DNA of 37,342 nucleotides from Sphingobacteriales bacterium (GCA_021297855.1 JAJTHM010000064.1:1-37342); one strand, 5' to 3'. Counted from the stretch's first letter, positions 1-6,882 are shown. Made by a program: numbers and translations. The notes: generated by a model not told the origin, from the sequence alone.

Positions 1-148
1 AGGTAGAGAAGTCTATCACTATACGCATAGACTGCTACCGGGTGAGAATTTGATCGACCTTGCCAATCTGCAACTAGCCAAGGGCACCTACTATCTTGAC
101 TTCCAGACAGAGTCCGTGAGTAGACAAGCCAAGATGATAGCACAATAG
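1..148 (+). CDS. C-terminal end of a T9SS type A sorting-domain protein (partial, 5' end outside window)
   Basis: Reading from base 2, an open frame of 48 codons ends at the TAG at 146-148. The peptide begins GREVYHYTHRLLPG and continues through a GTYYLDFQ segment to a basic, hydrophobic end. This matches the last part of the type A sorting domain (Por secretion tail): a 'GR.V' strand, 'I.L..L..G.Y.L' and a final strand of the form 'K.i'. Such tails direct secretion through the T9SS and are cleaved at the cell surface. Nothing of the mature protein is visible, so its function is unknown. A strong terminator follows about 40 bases later. The tail resembles in kind, but is not a copy of, those of the two type A proteins at the right end of the window. 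Confidence 0.75.
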   Translation, partial: GREVYHYTHRLLPGENLIDLANLQLAKGTYYLDFQTESVSRQAKMIAQ

Positions 149-188
149 GTCGTAAATTGAATTAACCCAATTTTTACTTTAAAATATT

Positions 189-227
189 AGAGGTGATTGT
201 AGTTTTCAACAATCACCTCTTTTTTTA
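189..227 (+). terminator. Rho-independent terminator of the left-edge T9SS gene
   Basis: Perfect 12-bp stem (AGAGGTGATTGT at 189-200 against ACAATCACCTCT at 209-220) with an 8-base loop, followed by a run of seven T residues. It separates the left-edge gene from the purL transcription unit. Confidence 0.9.
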
Positions 228-258
228 TTATTCTGATCCAAAGTTTCTGATTTCTTCT

Positions 259-266
259 TAATTTTG
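259..266 (+). promoter_or_regulatory. Candidate -7 box (TAATTTTG) for purL
   Basis: Exact match to the Bacteroidota -7 consensus TAnnTTTG in the gap between the upstream terminator and purL. A start point a few bases downstream would give a leader of roughly 75-80 nt. No clear TTG -33 element is seen at the usual distance, so confidence is moderate. Confidence 0.45.
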
Positions 267-350
267 CTCTGTAATTGATTTGTCCTATGCCAATCTTAGT
301 AAGATGCTTTATAACTCAATACTTAACACTCATAATTTATAACTAAAATA

Positions 351-2567
351 ATGTCTTTAGCTCCAGAAACCATAGATGCGGGAACCAAACTCGGTTTGAC
401 CATAGACGAAATACAACTGATAACGGATAAATTAAACAGAGAGCCAAATTTTACGGAATTATGTATATTCTCCGTCATGTGGAGTGAGCATTGCAGTTAT
501 AAAAACTCAATAAAGTGGCTAAAAACATTGCCGCGCGATGGGGAAAACATGCTTGTAAAAGCAGGTGAAGAAAACGCTGGAGTCGTCGATATTGGCGGTG
601 GAATTGGTTGCGTATTTAAAATAGAAAGCCATAATCATCCATCAGCTATAGAGCCCTATCAAGGCGCTGCGACAGGAGTAGGAGGTATCCATAGAGACAT
701 ATTTACTATGGGAGCACGTCCTATCGCTGCGCTGAATTCGCTAAGATTCGGGGATTTAAATGATGCGAAGACGAAGTGGCTCTTATCAGGAGTGGTCAAG
801 GGTATTGGTGATTATGGCAATTGTTTTGGTGTGCCTACGGTGGCAGGAGAGACTTTTTTTGATTCAGCATATGAAGGCAATCCACTGGTCAATGCGATGT
901 CTGTAGGCGTTATAGATGTAAATCATATTATATCCGCCACAGCAGCAGGAATAGGCAATCCAGTATTCATCGTAGGTTCTGATACTGGAAAAGATGGAAT
1001 AGGAGGCGCATCCTTTGCATCAAAAGATATATCAGAAGATAGTGCAGAAGATTTGCCAGCAGTGCAGGTTGGGGATCCATTTCAAGAGAAATTATTATTG
1101 GAAGCCAGTTTGGAGCTTGCCATGACAGGAACTATCGTGGGAATGCAAGATATGGGAGCGGCTGGTATTACGTGTTCGACCTCCGAGATGAGTGCCAAAG
1201 GCGAGGTAGGTATGAATATATGGCTGGATAAAGTCCCAACAAGACAGAAAAATATGCAACCATTTGAAATTTTACTTTCAGAAAGTCAAGAGCGCATGCT
1301 TGTGGTATTAGAGAAAGGCAAAGAAAAAGCCGCTCTAGATATATTTGAAAAATGGGATTTAAATTGTGTGCAGATAGGTGAAGTCACTGGTGATGGTATT
1401 TTAAATTACTACATGGGAAATGAGCTTGTAGCCCAATTGCCTGCATATGAATTAGTGCTTGGCGGCGGAGCTCCTCAATACGATAGAGAATTCAAAGAGC
1501 CAACCTATTATTCAGAATACAAAAAATTCAATATCACCCAAGTTGCCGAACCATTGGATTATATACAAACGCTAAAAAATCTAACCGCTCAGCCGAATAT
1601 TGCTTCTAAGCGATGGGTTTATAATCAATATGATAGTATGGTTGGAGTAAATAATACCAATACCAATCAACCTTCGGATGCCGCAGTCACAAGAATCGTT
1701 GGTACGAATAAGGCTATCGTTTCTACAGTAGATTGTAATGCACGGTACGTAAATAATGATCCTTATCAAGGGGCTATGATAGCCGTATCGGAGGCAGCGA
1801 GAAACATCATATGCAGTGGGGGAGAGCCCTTGGCAATTACCAATTGTTTAAATTTTGGCAATCCACAAAAACCTGAAGTTTATTGGCAGTTTGTAGAAGC
1901 CATAAAAGGAATGGGAGAAGCCTGCAGACAGCACAATACGCCTGTCACAGGAGGAAATGTGAGTTTTTACAATCAAAATGAAAAAGGCCCTGTTTTTCCT
2001 ACTCCAACGATAGGTATGGTAGGCCGTATGGAGGATTTAGGTTTGAAAACGGGATTAGGATTTAAGGAAAGTGGACATGTGGTTTATCTTCTAGGAAAAT
2101 CACAAAATGATTTGGCGGCGAGCGAGTATTTAGCGAATGTTGTAGGCATAAAAGCCAGCCCCGCACCTTATTTCAATATGGACGAAGAAAAATTACTGCT
2201 TAAGGCCATCTATCAGCTCATTCGCAAAGGAATCTTGGCTTCCTGTCATGATGTAGCGGATGGTGGATTAGTTACTTCTTTGTTAGAATCTGCTTATGTT
2301 TCCAATATAGGTTTTGAAATTTCTACGGATAGAAGCATAAGAAAAGATTCCTTTTTATTTGGAGAAGCGCAGGGAAGAGCTATTGTTTCCATTATTCCAG
2401 ATCATTCAAGTGAATTAGAATCATTCTGTACTTCTATGAATTTATCTTTCTCAAAACTAGGAGAAGTCAAAGGCTCCAATGTAGTCATCGATGGTATTGA
2501 TTTCGGCACTGTAGAAGGGTATAAAACAATTCATTTGAATTCGATTCATGATCGATTAGCCTCTTAA
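351..2567 (+). CDS. purL: Phosphoribosylformylglycinamidine synthase subunit PurL (small form)
   Basis: Catalyses the ATP-dependent conversion of FGAR to FGAM in de novo purine synthesis, using ammonia delivered by the glutaminase PurQ, with PurS as bridging subunit. At 738 aa this is the small PurL, not the ~1200-1300 aa fused form. Visible family motifs: MWSEHCSYKNS near residues 43-53 with the conserved His47; the HNHPSAIEPYQGAATGVGG ATP/substrate loop at 94-112; a DMGAAGITCSTSEMSAKGE segment in the first half; and the second-half repeats NCLNFGNP, TGGNVSFYN and SCHDVADGGL. The ATG start follows an AT-rich leader and a -7 box. A NUDIX gene begins 11 bases after the stop, suggesting co-transcription. 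purQ and purS are not in this window and must lie elsewhere. Confidence 0.97.
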   Translation: MSLAPETIDAGTKLGLTIDEIQLITDKLNREPNFTELCIFSVMWSEHCSYKNSIKWLKTLPRDGENMLVKAGEENAGVVDIGGGIGCVFKIESHNHPSAIEPYQGAATGVGGIHRDIFTMGARPIAALNSLRFGDLNDAKTKWLLSGVVKGIGDYGNCFGVPTVAGETFFDSAYEGNPLVNAMSVGVIDVNHIISATAAGIGNPVFIVGSDTGKDGIGGASFASKDISEDSAEDLPAVQVGDPFQEKLLLEASLELAMTGTIVGMQDMGAAGITCSTSEMSAKGEVGMNIWLDKVPTRQKNMQPFEILLSESQERMLVVLEKGKEKAALDIFEKWDLNCVQIGEVTGDGILNYYMGNELVAQLPAYELVLGGGAPQYDREFKEPTYYSEYKKFNITQVAEPLDYIQTLKNLTAQPNIASKRWVYNQYDSMVGVNNTNTNQPSDAAVTRIVGTNKAIVSTVDCNARYVNNDPYQGAMIAVSEAARNIICSGGEPLAITNCLNFGNPQKPEVYWQFVEAIKGMGEACRQHNTPVTGGNVSFYNQNEKGPVFPTPTIGMVGRMEDLGLKTGLGFKESGHVVYLLGKSQNDLAASEYLANVVGIKASPAPYFNMDEEKLLLKAIYQLIRKGILASCHDVADGGLVTSLLESAYVSNIGFEISTDRSIRKDSFLFGEAQGRAIVSIIPDHSSELESFCTSMNLSFSKLGEVKGSNVVIDGIDFGTVEGYKTIHLNSIHDRLAS

Positions 2568-2578
2568 AATACTAAATT

Positions 2579-3157
2579 TTGAAATCAAATGATTTCCAAG
2601 CGCTATTAGAAAATCTTTCTGCCATTGGTAGAAACGGTTTGTTTTATACGAAAGATTCTTATGATAAAGAACGTTTTCAAAAAATACTTGATTTAGTAGA
2701 ACAAGCCTATTTTCAAATAGGAGATATCCAAGAAATTGCTTCAAAACAGTTTAAAAAGCTGGACTTTATCACTCCGAAAGTGGGAGTTAATTTAGCGATT
2801 GTAGAAGAAGATAATTTGTTGATAGCCAAACGAAAAGATGATGGACTTTGGGAATTGCTTGGTGGCTGGGCTGAAGTCGGAGAAACAGTGGTGGAGTGCA
2901 TTCAGAGAGAAATTCTGGAAGAATTGAATCTAAGAGTATCTGCTATAAAGGTTCTCGATGTGTTTTGTCGAACGCCAAAAGAAACTGGCGAATCGATCAC
3001 TTCTTATCATATATTATATCAAGGACAAATTCTGGAAGGGGAGTTTAAAGAATCTATAGAAACTTCTGACATTAGGTGGATTAAAAAAGCAGATATTTTT
3101 AAAATTCAGTGGCATAGAGACCATATGAATTTTGCTTTAACGGCATTAAATGTTTAA
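2579..3157 (+). CDS. NUDIX hydrolase with NUDIX_N-type N-terminal domain
   Basis: A 192-aa protein that probably hydrolyses a nucleoside diphosphate linked to another moiety (ADP-ribose-like substrates are common in this subfamily). The NUDIX box spans residues 96-118: G96-x5-E102-x7-R110-E-I-L-E114-E115-x-N-L. All catalytic Glu/Arg positions are kept, but Asn replaces the usual Gly near the end. The first ~60 residues (…IGRNGLFYTKDSYDKERFQ…) fit the helical N-terminal domain of this type, which supports the TTG start at 2579. No ATG is available in frame, and a stop lies two codons upstream. It sits 11 bases after purL and 11 bases before the next gene, so all three are probably one transcript. 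The exact substrate is not deducible. Confidence 0.85.
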   Translation: MKSNDFQALLENLSAIGRNGLFYTKDSYDKERFQKILDLVEQAYFQIGDIQEIASKQFKKLDFITPKVGVNLAIVEEDNLLIAKRKDDGLWELLGGWAEVGETVVECIQREILEELNLRVSAIKVLDVFCRTPKETGESITSYHILYQGQILEGEFKESIETSDIRWIKKADIFKIQWHRDHMNFALTALNV

Positions 3158-3168
3158 ATTTAGATGAA

Positions 3169-3612
3169 ATGATAAAAACAGAAGAACATAAGAAAATAGC
3201 CATTCAATGTTTCAATGCAATATGGAAAATCCTAGATAAAACTAATCCAACAAAAGAAGAAGAATTAGAAGCTATCCGTTTAGCACATACTTCTACATGG
3301 CACTGGTATCAATGCGGACAGCCAGTTAATTTTCAGCGCGGGGAGTGGATATGCAGCCGTGTTTATGTTCATTTTAATCATTTAGAAGAATCTTTGTACC
3401 ATGCTAAACTTTGTTATGAGTTAACTATAGAGCATAATCTGACAGACTTTGATTTGAGCTATGGTTATGAATGTCTAGCAAGAGTGTATAAAAAGATGAA
3501 TGATACAGAAAATTTTCAAAAATATCTTCAACTACTGAAAGAGTCACTCACACAAATCAAAGAAGAAGAGGATAGAAAATTAGTAGAGTCAGATATGTCA
3601 AGTATATTCTGA
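3169..3612 (+). CDS. Conserved hypothetical protein, helical (TPR-like)
   Basis: A 147-aa soluble protein without signal peptide or membrane segments. The pattern AHTSTWHWYQCG…RGEWICSRVYVHFNHLEESLYHAKLCYEL…FDLSYGYECLARVYKKMND resembles a widespread uncharacterised family with TPR-like helical hairpins. Tryptophan, histidine and arginine residues in the WHW and RGEW segments look like the conserved core. It lies 11 bases downstream of the NUDIX gene, probably in the purL operon. Its stop codon is one base from the stop of the convergent Mpo1-like gene. I do not know its function; confidence refers to its being a real gene. Confidence 0.7.
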   Translation: MIKTEEHKKIAIQCFNAIWKILDKTNPTKEEELEAIRLAHTSTWHWYQCGQPVNFQRGEWICSRVYVHFNHLEESLYHAKLCYELTIEHNLTDFDLSYGYECLARVYKKMNDTENFQKYLQLLKESLTQIKEEEDRKLVESDMSSIF

Positions 3613-3613
3613 T

Positions 3614-4084
3614 TTATGGAATCAATTTTGGTTTCCTCCTTGGATAGACCACCCAAATTGGTCCTATCAATAAAAACTGTAAATCTTTTAAAAACGAGGG
3701 TTTTTTACCTTCGATTTTATGCCCAATAAACTGTCCTATCCATGCCAGAACAAAGATGATAGATGAATAGCGAAGCATGGCATTATCGGAAAAATAAAAC
3801 CACATCATCCATGCGATAAAAGCAAATAATGCTAAAAGGAATCCAAATAGGAGAAACCCAATTCCTACCCTAAAGCTCAATCTAAAGTAGAAAATTAAGG
3901 CAAGAAGATAAACAACATTTGCCCAATTGAGATACATAGACTTCGCTAGGGGGAAATGCAAACTAAACAGAATAAAATAAATACTTATGAAGATAAGCGG
4001 AACACATAGTTTATGAATCAAAATATTGGTTTTATTCTGATGACTTTCGCCGTATTCCTCTAGCCAATTTTGCAGTGACTTCAT
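3614..4084 (-). CDS. Mpo1-like (YGL010w/DUF962) membrane protein
   Basis: A 156-aa membrane protein of the Mpo1-like family. Its yeast member is an iron-dependent dioxygenase that shortens 2-hydroxy fatty acids by one carbon (alpha-oxidation). Seen here: the N-terminal ESHQNKTNILIHKLCVP signature with His15 and His24; about four hydrophobic helices between residues 27 and 117; and the QFIGHKIEGKKPSFLKDLQF loop with His122 before a final hydrophobic stretch. The histidines match those expected to bind iron. Bacterial members are mostly untested, so enzymatic activity is inferred. The gene converges on the purL-operon tail with a one-base gap. It starts 12 bases downstream of the metallo-hydrolase stop on the same strand, so the two may be co-transcribed. 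Confidence 0.85.
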   Translation of the reverse strand: MKSLQNWLEEYGESHQNKTNILIHKLCVPLIFISIYFILFSLHFPLAKSMYLNWANVVYLLALIFYFRLSFRVGIGFLLFGFLLALFAFIAWMMWFYFSDNAMLRYSSIIFVLAWIGQFIGHKIEGKKPSFLKDLQFLLIGPIWVVYPRRKPKLIP

Positions 4085-4096
4085 AAAATTAATAGA

Positions 4097-4933
4097 TTAA
4101 AGGTCTGAGATTTTTACCAACTGATCTAAAACGACTCTACCATGTTCATTTTTCTTCAAACTTCCTAATTCATGCAAAGGATCATGTTCAAAGAAAATAA
4201 AACCATTTTTCGATAGCACTTTTTGATACAATTTTTCTCTCTCACAGAGGGTTTCCAATGGTCTAATATCATATGCCATGACAAAAGGCATGGGAATATG
4301 ATACGAGGAGGGCATGAGATCGGCAGCAAAAATTATCGTCTTTCCGTTGTAATCAATATACGGAATGGCCATCGCTTCTGTGTGTCCATAGACAAAATCG
4401 AACTCAATTCTCCAGTTTTTAAAGCTATCTTCTTGAAGAAAAGAGAGCTGGCCACTTTCCTGAATAGGCAGGATATTTTCTTTTAAAAAAGAGGCTTTTT
4501 CTCGATCATTTGGTGTTAGCGCCCAGTCTAAGTGGTCTTTATGGGTCCAATAGCGTGCATTGTTAAATTGAGGGATGAGTTTGTCTTCATTTCTATATAT
4601 AGCACCACCGCAGTGATCAAAGTGCAGATGTGTGAGTATTACATCTGTTATATCTGCGATTGAGTAGCCTTTAGACTGAATTGAGGATATCAAATTCCCT
4701 TCTCCATGTGGGTGAAAATGCGAGCGAAACTTTTCATCTTGCTTATTCCCCATTCCAGTGTCAATAAGAATGAGTTTATTCCCACTTTCTATGAGCATGC
4801 ATCTCATGGCCCATGTGCAGAGGTTGTTGGTGTCAGGAGGATTCAGTTTAGACCACATAGTCTTGGGAACAACGCCAAACATTGCACCGCCATCTAGTTT
4901 AAACAACCCAGCATCTATTGAATGTATTTGCAT
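4097..4933 (-). CDS. MBL-fold metallo-hydrolase
   Basis: A 278-aa cytoplasmic metallo-beta-lactamase-fold hydrolase. Zinc ligands are visible: the HLHFDH motif (His102, His104, Asp106, His107), His184 (YGHTEAM), Asp205 (AADLMPSS) and a C-terminal HDP/H motif (FFEHDPLHE). The overall form resembles the AHL-lactonase/glyoxalase-II-like branch, but the substrate cannot be read from sequence. An in-frame ATG exists upstream at 4960, giving nine extra residues (MYICGNIKL). It overlaps the predicted -7 box (4950-4957) and so would lie upstream of the transcript. The start at 4933 (MQIHSIDAGLFKLDGG) is therefore chosen. It is transcribed divergently from the LptF/LptG permease. Confidence 0.88.
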   Translation of the reverse strand: MQIHSIDAGLFKLDGGAMFGVVPKTMWSKLNPPDTNNLCTWAMRCMLIESGNKLILIDTGMGNKQDEKFRSHFHPHGEGNLISSIQSKGYSIADITDVILTHLHFDHCGGAIYRNEDKLIPQFNNARYWTHKDHLDWALTPNDREKASFLKENILPIQESGQLSFLQEDSFKNWRIEFDFVYGHTEAMAIPYIDYNGKTIIFAADLMPSSYHIPMPFVMAYDIRPLETLCEREKLYQKVLSKNGFIFFEHDPLHELGSLKKNEHGRVVLDQLVKISDL

Positions 4934-4949
4934 TAATTTGATATTTCCA

Positions 4950-4980
4950 CAAATATACATATCCTTGAATATTCTACAAA
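4950..4980 (-). promoter_or_regulatory. Promoter of the MBL-fold hydrolase (-33 TTTG, -7 TATATTTG)
   Basis: On the minus strand, TTTG at 4980-4977 is followed after 19 bases by TATATTTG at 4957-4950. This fits the Bacteroidota -33/-7 pattern. It predicts a transcript starting about ten bases before the ATG at 4933 and excludes the upstream ATG. Confidence 0.6.
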
Positions 4981-4998
4981 TTCTATATGTTTATCACA

Positions 4999-5006
4999 TA
5001 TCTTTG
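4999..5006 (+). promoter_or_regulatory. -7 box (TATCTTTG) of the LptF/LptG permease gene
   Basis: Exact TAnnTTTG match 16 bases before the ATG at 5023. The upstream in-frame ATG at 4987 lies before this box and so would not be transcribed. The same core plus the next base (TATCTTTGC) recurs in front of tRNA-Glu. Confidence 0.55.
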
Positions 5007-5022
5007 CACTTCTATTACTTCT

Positions 5023-6099
5023 ATGATAAAAGTCATTGATCGATATATAATTAAACAATTTTTCGGGGGATTCATTTTCGCCCTGATACTCATTGTATCT
5101 GTCGCTATGACCATAGATCTCGGTGAGAAAATGAGTAATTTTGTACAATCTAATCTCACATTCTACCAAGTTTTCATAGGGTATTATTTATATTTCATTC
5201 CTTATTTGGTTGGGCTTCTCGGTCCTTATTTTGTCTTTATCACGGTTATTTATTTTACCTCTAGACTGTCCAGCAGATCTGAAATTATAGCCATGTTGAA
5301 TAGTGGTATGAGTTTTAAGAGGCTTTTATACCCTTATATTATAACTAGCGCACTTTTGGCTATTGGATTTTGGGTGGCTATTAATTACGTGATTCCACAT
5401 TCTGATGTAAAAAGACTAGCATTTGAAAATAAGTATATCGTCCGTGAACCTCAATCTTCGCAGGTACATATTCATAAGCGGCTGGATGATTCGACCTATT
5501 TTTATTTGAGAGTATATGATAATCTAGCCAAAACCGCCTACAATGTTACTTTAGAAAAAATTATAAATAGTCAATTAAAGGAAAAAGTGATGGCAGATAA
5601 AGCGGTATATGATACCTTGACGAAATCTTGGACTTTTGACAAGCTTTTTGTCCGGAGTTTTCAGGATGGAAATGAAAAAATTGAAATAATCGAATCAAAG
5701 AAATACCCAATAAAACTGGACCCAACTCTGCTCATTAAGCGTTGGACGCATATTCAGGAACTAAACCGTACAGAATTGAAGCAATTAATAGATCAGCTGA
5801 AGCTACAAGGTTCCGACTCTAAAGCCTATGAAATAGAGTATCATAAGCGAACATCTAAGTGTTTCGGGGTAATTTTATTAACCATTGTGGGCGTCATTTT
5901 AGCATCCAAAAAAGTCCGAGGGGGTATCGGAATGCACCTGATGCTTGGTTTAGCTTTAGGTTCTGTGTACGAAGTTATTGTTAAATTTTCAGATTCCTTC
6001 GCTATCAAGGCAAGTCTTGGAGCGCATTCTGCTGCCTGGCTACCCAACTTTCTCTATTTGATATTAGCTATCCTGCTTTGGAAAAAAATCCAAGAATAA
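5023..6099 (+). CDS. LptF/LptG family permease (YjgP/YjgQ)
   Basis: A 358-aa inner-membrane permease subunit of the LPS exporter LptB2FG, which extracts LPS from the inner membrane and passes it to the Lpt bridge. The N-terminus MIKVIDRYIIKQFFGGFIFA is the classic start of this family, followed by hydrophobic helices at about 15-32, 55-80 and 100-125. A periplasmic beta-jellyroll region follows (about 130-275). The end has further helices around GVILLTIVGVILASKKVRGG and a final pair. The start at 5023 is preferred to the ATG at 4987 because a -7 box lies between them. F and G cannot be told apart here. OstA-like and MlaD-like envelope genes lie further right but not in the same operon. Confidence 0.92.
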   Translation: MIKVIDRYIIKQFFGGFIFALILIVSVAMTIDLGEKMSNFVQSNLTFYQVFIGYYLYFIPYLVGLLGPYFVFITVIYFTSRLSSRSEIIAMLNSGMSFKRLLYPYIITSALLAIGFWVAINYVIPHSDVKRLAFENKYIVREPQSSQVHIHKRLDDSTYFYLRVYDNLAKTAYNVTLEKIINSQLKEKVMADKAVYDTLTKSWTFDKLFVRSFQDGNEKIEIIESKKYPIKLDPTLLIKRWTHIQELNRTELKQLIDQLKLQGSDSKAYEIEYHKRTSKCFGVILLTIVGVILASKKVRGGIGMHLMLGLALGSVYEVIVKFSDSFAIKASLGAHSAAWLPNFLYLILAILLWKKIQE

Positions 6100-6101
6100 T
6101 A

Positions 6102-6130
6102 TTGGCATTAAAATAATTTTATTATCTTTG
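6102..6130 (+). promoter_or_regulatory. Promoter of tRNA-Glu (-33 TTG, -7 TATCTTTG)
   Basis: TTG at 6102-6104, an 18-base spacer, then TATCTTTG at 6123-6130, about 20 bases before the mature tRNA 5' end. This is the best complete match to the Bacteroidota promoter in the window. Confidence 0.75.
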
Positions 6131-6150
6131 CACTCGCAATTTTCGCAAAA

Positions 6151-6225
6151 GCACCGTTCGTCTATCGGTTAGGACTTCAGGTTTTCATCCTGGCAAGAGG
6201 AGTTCGACTCTCCTACGGTGTACCA
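6151..6225 (+). tRNA. tRNA-Glu (anticodon TTC)
   Basis: A full cloverleaf can be drawn. The acceptor stem GCACCGT (6151-6157) pairs with ACGGTGT (6215-6221), with a G·U at the end. The anticodon stem TCAGG/CCTGG encloses loop TTTTCAT with anticodon TTC at 6184-6186. The T stem AGGAG/CTCCT encloses loop TTCGACT (6203-6209). The discriminator is A6222, followed by an encoded CCA (6223-6225). It reads GAA/GAG codons. A promoter lies just upstream and a terminator starts at the CCA. The 3' part from 6195 is repeated about 600 bases downstream. Confidence 0.97.
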
Positions 6226-6252
6226 AAGCCCTCTTTTTGAGGGCTTTTTTTA
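6225..6252 (+). terminator. Terminator of tRNA-Glu
   Basis: Nine-bp stem AAAGCCCTC (6225-6233) with GAGGGCTTT (6239-6247), a T5 loop, followed by a T run. An almost identical copy is found at 6855-6882. Confidence 0.9.
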
Positions 6253-6259
6253 TATATTT

Positions 6260-6472
6260 ATGATTACAGTCTATGTCTTAATTAGTTTGATGGATGGTGC
6301 TATTTATGTAGGAATGGTAAAGGATATAGAAAATAGACTACGCGAACATAATCAAGGAAAAAATCGATACACCAAGGGTCATATTCCATGGAAAATTATT
6401 TATACAGAAATATTTCCAAATTGGACAGAAGCAAGGGTTCGAGAAAAATATTTTATAGGATATCTTATTTAA
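6260..6472 (+). CDS. Small GIY-YIG nuclease-domain protein, possibly shortened at the C-terminus
   Basis: A 70-aa protein consisting only of a GIY-YIG fold. VYVL (4-7) and IYVG (15-18) stand for the GIY and YIG motifs. Arg26 in ENRLREHNQGK and Glu62 in ARVREKY match the catalytic Arg and Glu. The segment NRYTKGHIPWKIIYTE is typical of the small UvrC-like or UPF0213-like stand-alone members common in Bacteroidota. Those usually continue after REKYLK with a Ser-Gly-rich helix to 80-100 aa; here the frame ends at FIGYLI and stop, so the tail is missing or altered. The ATG at 6260 lies right after the tRNA terminator. It lies between the tRNA-Glu gene and the repeated tRNA 3' end. Nuclease activity is inferred. 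Confidence 0.75.
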   Translation: MITVYVLISLMDGAIYVGMVKDIENRLREHNQGKNRYTKGHIPWKIIYTEIFPNWTEARVREKYFIGYLI

Positions 6473-6544
6473 TTCGCAAACCCCTATGAATATTAGCTTT
6501 CCTCAATGAGCCTCCAATAAGAACTCGTTAAAATTACGACTGAA

Positions 6545-6597
6545 AAGCGCAGAAAATTTTAGTCGAGGTACGAGACAATTAAAATTTTCCGCTTTGA
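6545..6597. repeat. Imperfect inverted repeat around AAAATTTT cores
   Basis: AAAGCGCAGAAAATTTTA at 6545-6562 is matched in inverted orientation by TAAAATTTTCCGCTTT ending near 6595, with about a 17-base loop (the left arm carries two bases not matched exactly). It could fold as a long hairpin. I believe similar blocks recur in Bacteroidota genomes, but that is from memory and unchecked. Confidence 0.6.
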
Positions 6598-6642
6598 GGA
6601 AGATAATTTTAGAGTTTGTTTGGGAGCTCTTGACTTTTTTTG

Positions 6643-6672
6643 TTACTTTTTTGGGTCAAGCCAAAAAAGTAA
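6643..6672. repeat. Perfect 12-bp inverted repeat (TTACTTTTTTGG)
   Basis: TTACTTTTTTGG (6643-6654), loop GTCAAG (6655-6660), CCAAAAAAGTAA (6661-6672). A similar TTGAC/GTCAA pairing extends the structure on the left. As a terminator it is weak because no T run follows on either strand. It is more likely part of a dispersed repeat. Confidence 0.7.
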
Positions 6673-6797
6673 AGAAGACTAGGATCTTTACTATATCTAG
6701 TTTTGCGAATAATCTCATAAATTCTAATATTTTAAATCTACTCTTGGCAAAAATTGGTTGAGAAAAAATGGATTTTTGTGATTTATTTATTCAAATT

Positions 6798-6881
6798 AAG
6801 AGGAGTTCCCTGCCTGACTGCGTCATGCAGACAGGGACTCTCCTACGGTGTACTAAAGCCCTCTTTTTGAGGGCTTTTTTT
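6798..6881 (+). repeat. Duplicate of tRNA-Glu 3' end plus terminator, interrupted by a palindrome
   Basis: Bases 6798-6808 equal 6195-6205 and bases 6836-6881 equal 6206-6251 with a single change (C6224 to T6854, turning CCA into CTA). That is 56 of 57 matching positions. The two parts are split by 27 extra bases at 6809-6835. The copy holds the T arm, 3' acceptor strand and terminator, but no 5' half of a tRNA, so it cannot make one. Direct repeats of a tRNA 3' end are the usual trace of site-specific integration at the tRNA, or of unequal recombination in a former tandem pair. Confidence 0.9.
6809..6835. repeat. 27-base palindrome inserted in the T-loop of the tRNA-Glu remnant
   Basis: Ends CCTGCCTG and CAGACAGG pair with one mismatch, and inner TG/CA pairs close a short loop. 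It falls between C6205 and G6206 of the original sequence, in the middle of the TTCGACT loop. Flanking bases extend the pairing (TCCCTG with CAGGGA). No target-site duplication is visible. Confidence 0.8.
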
Positions 6882-6882
6882 G
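6855..6882 (+). terminator. Second copy of the tRNA-Glu terminator
   Basis: AAAGCCCTC, T5 loop, GAGGGCTTT and a T run, identical to the terminator at 6225-6252. No nearby upstream transcript is known apart from possible read-through from the GIY-YIG gene, which it could end. Confidence 0.75.

Noticed and set aside
6545-6672. Short spaced repeats considered as a CRISPR array
   Set aside because: The repeats are inverted, not direct, are unequal in sequence, and have no regular spacers or cas genes.
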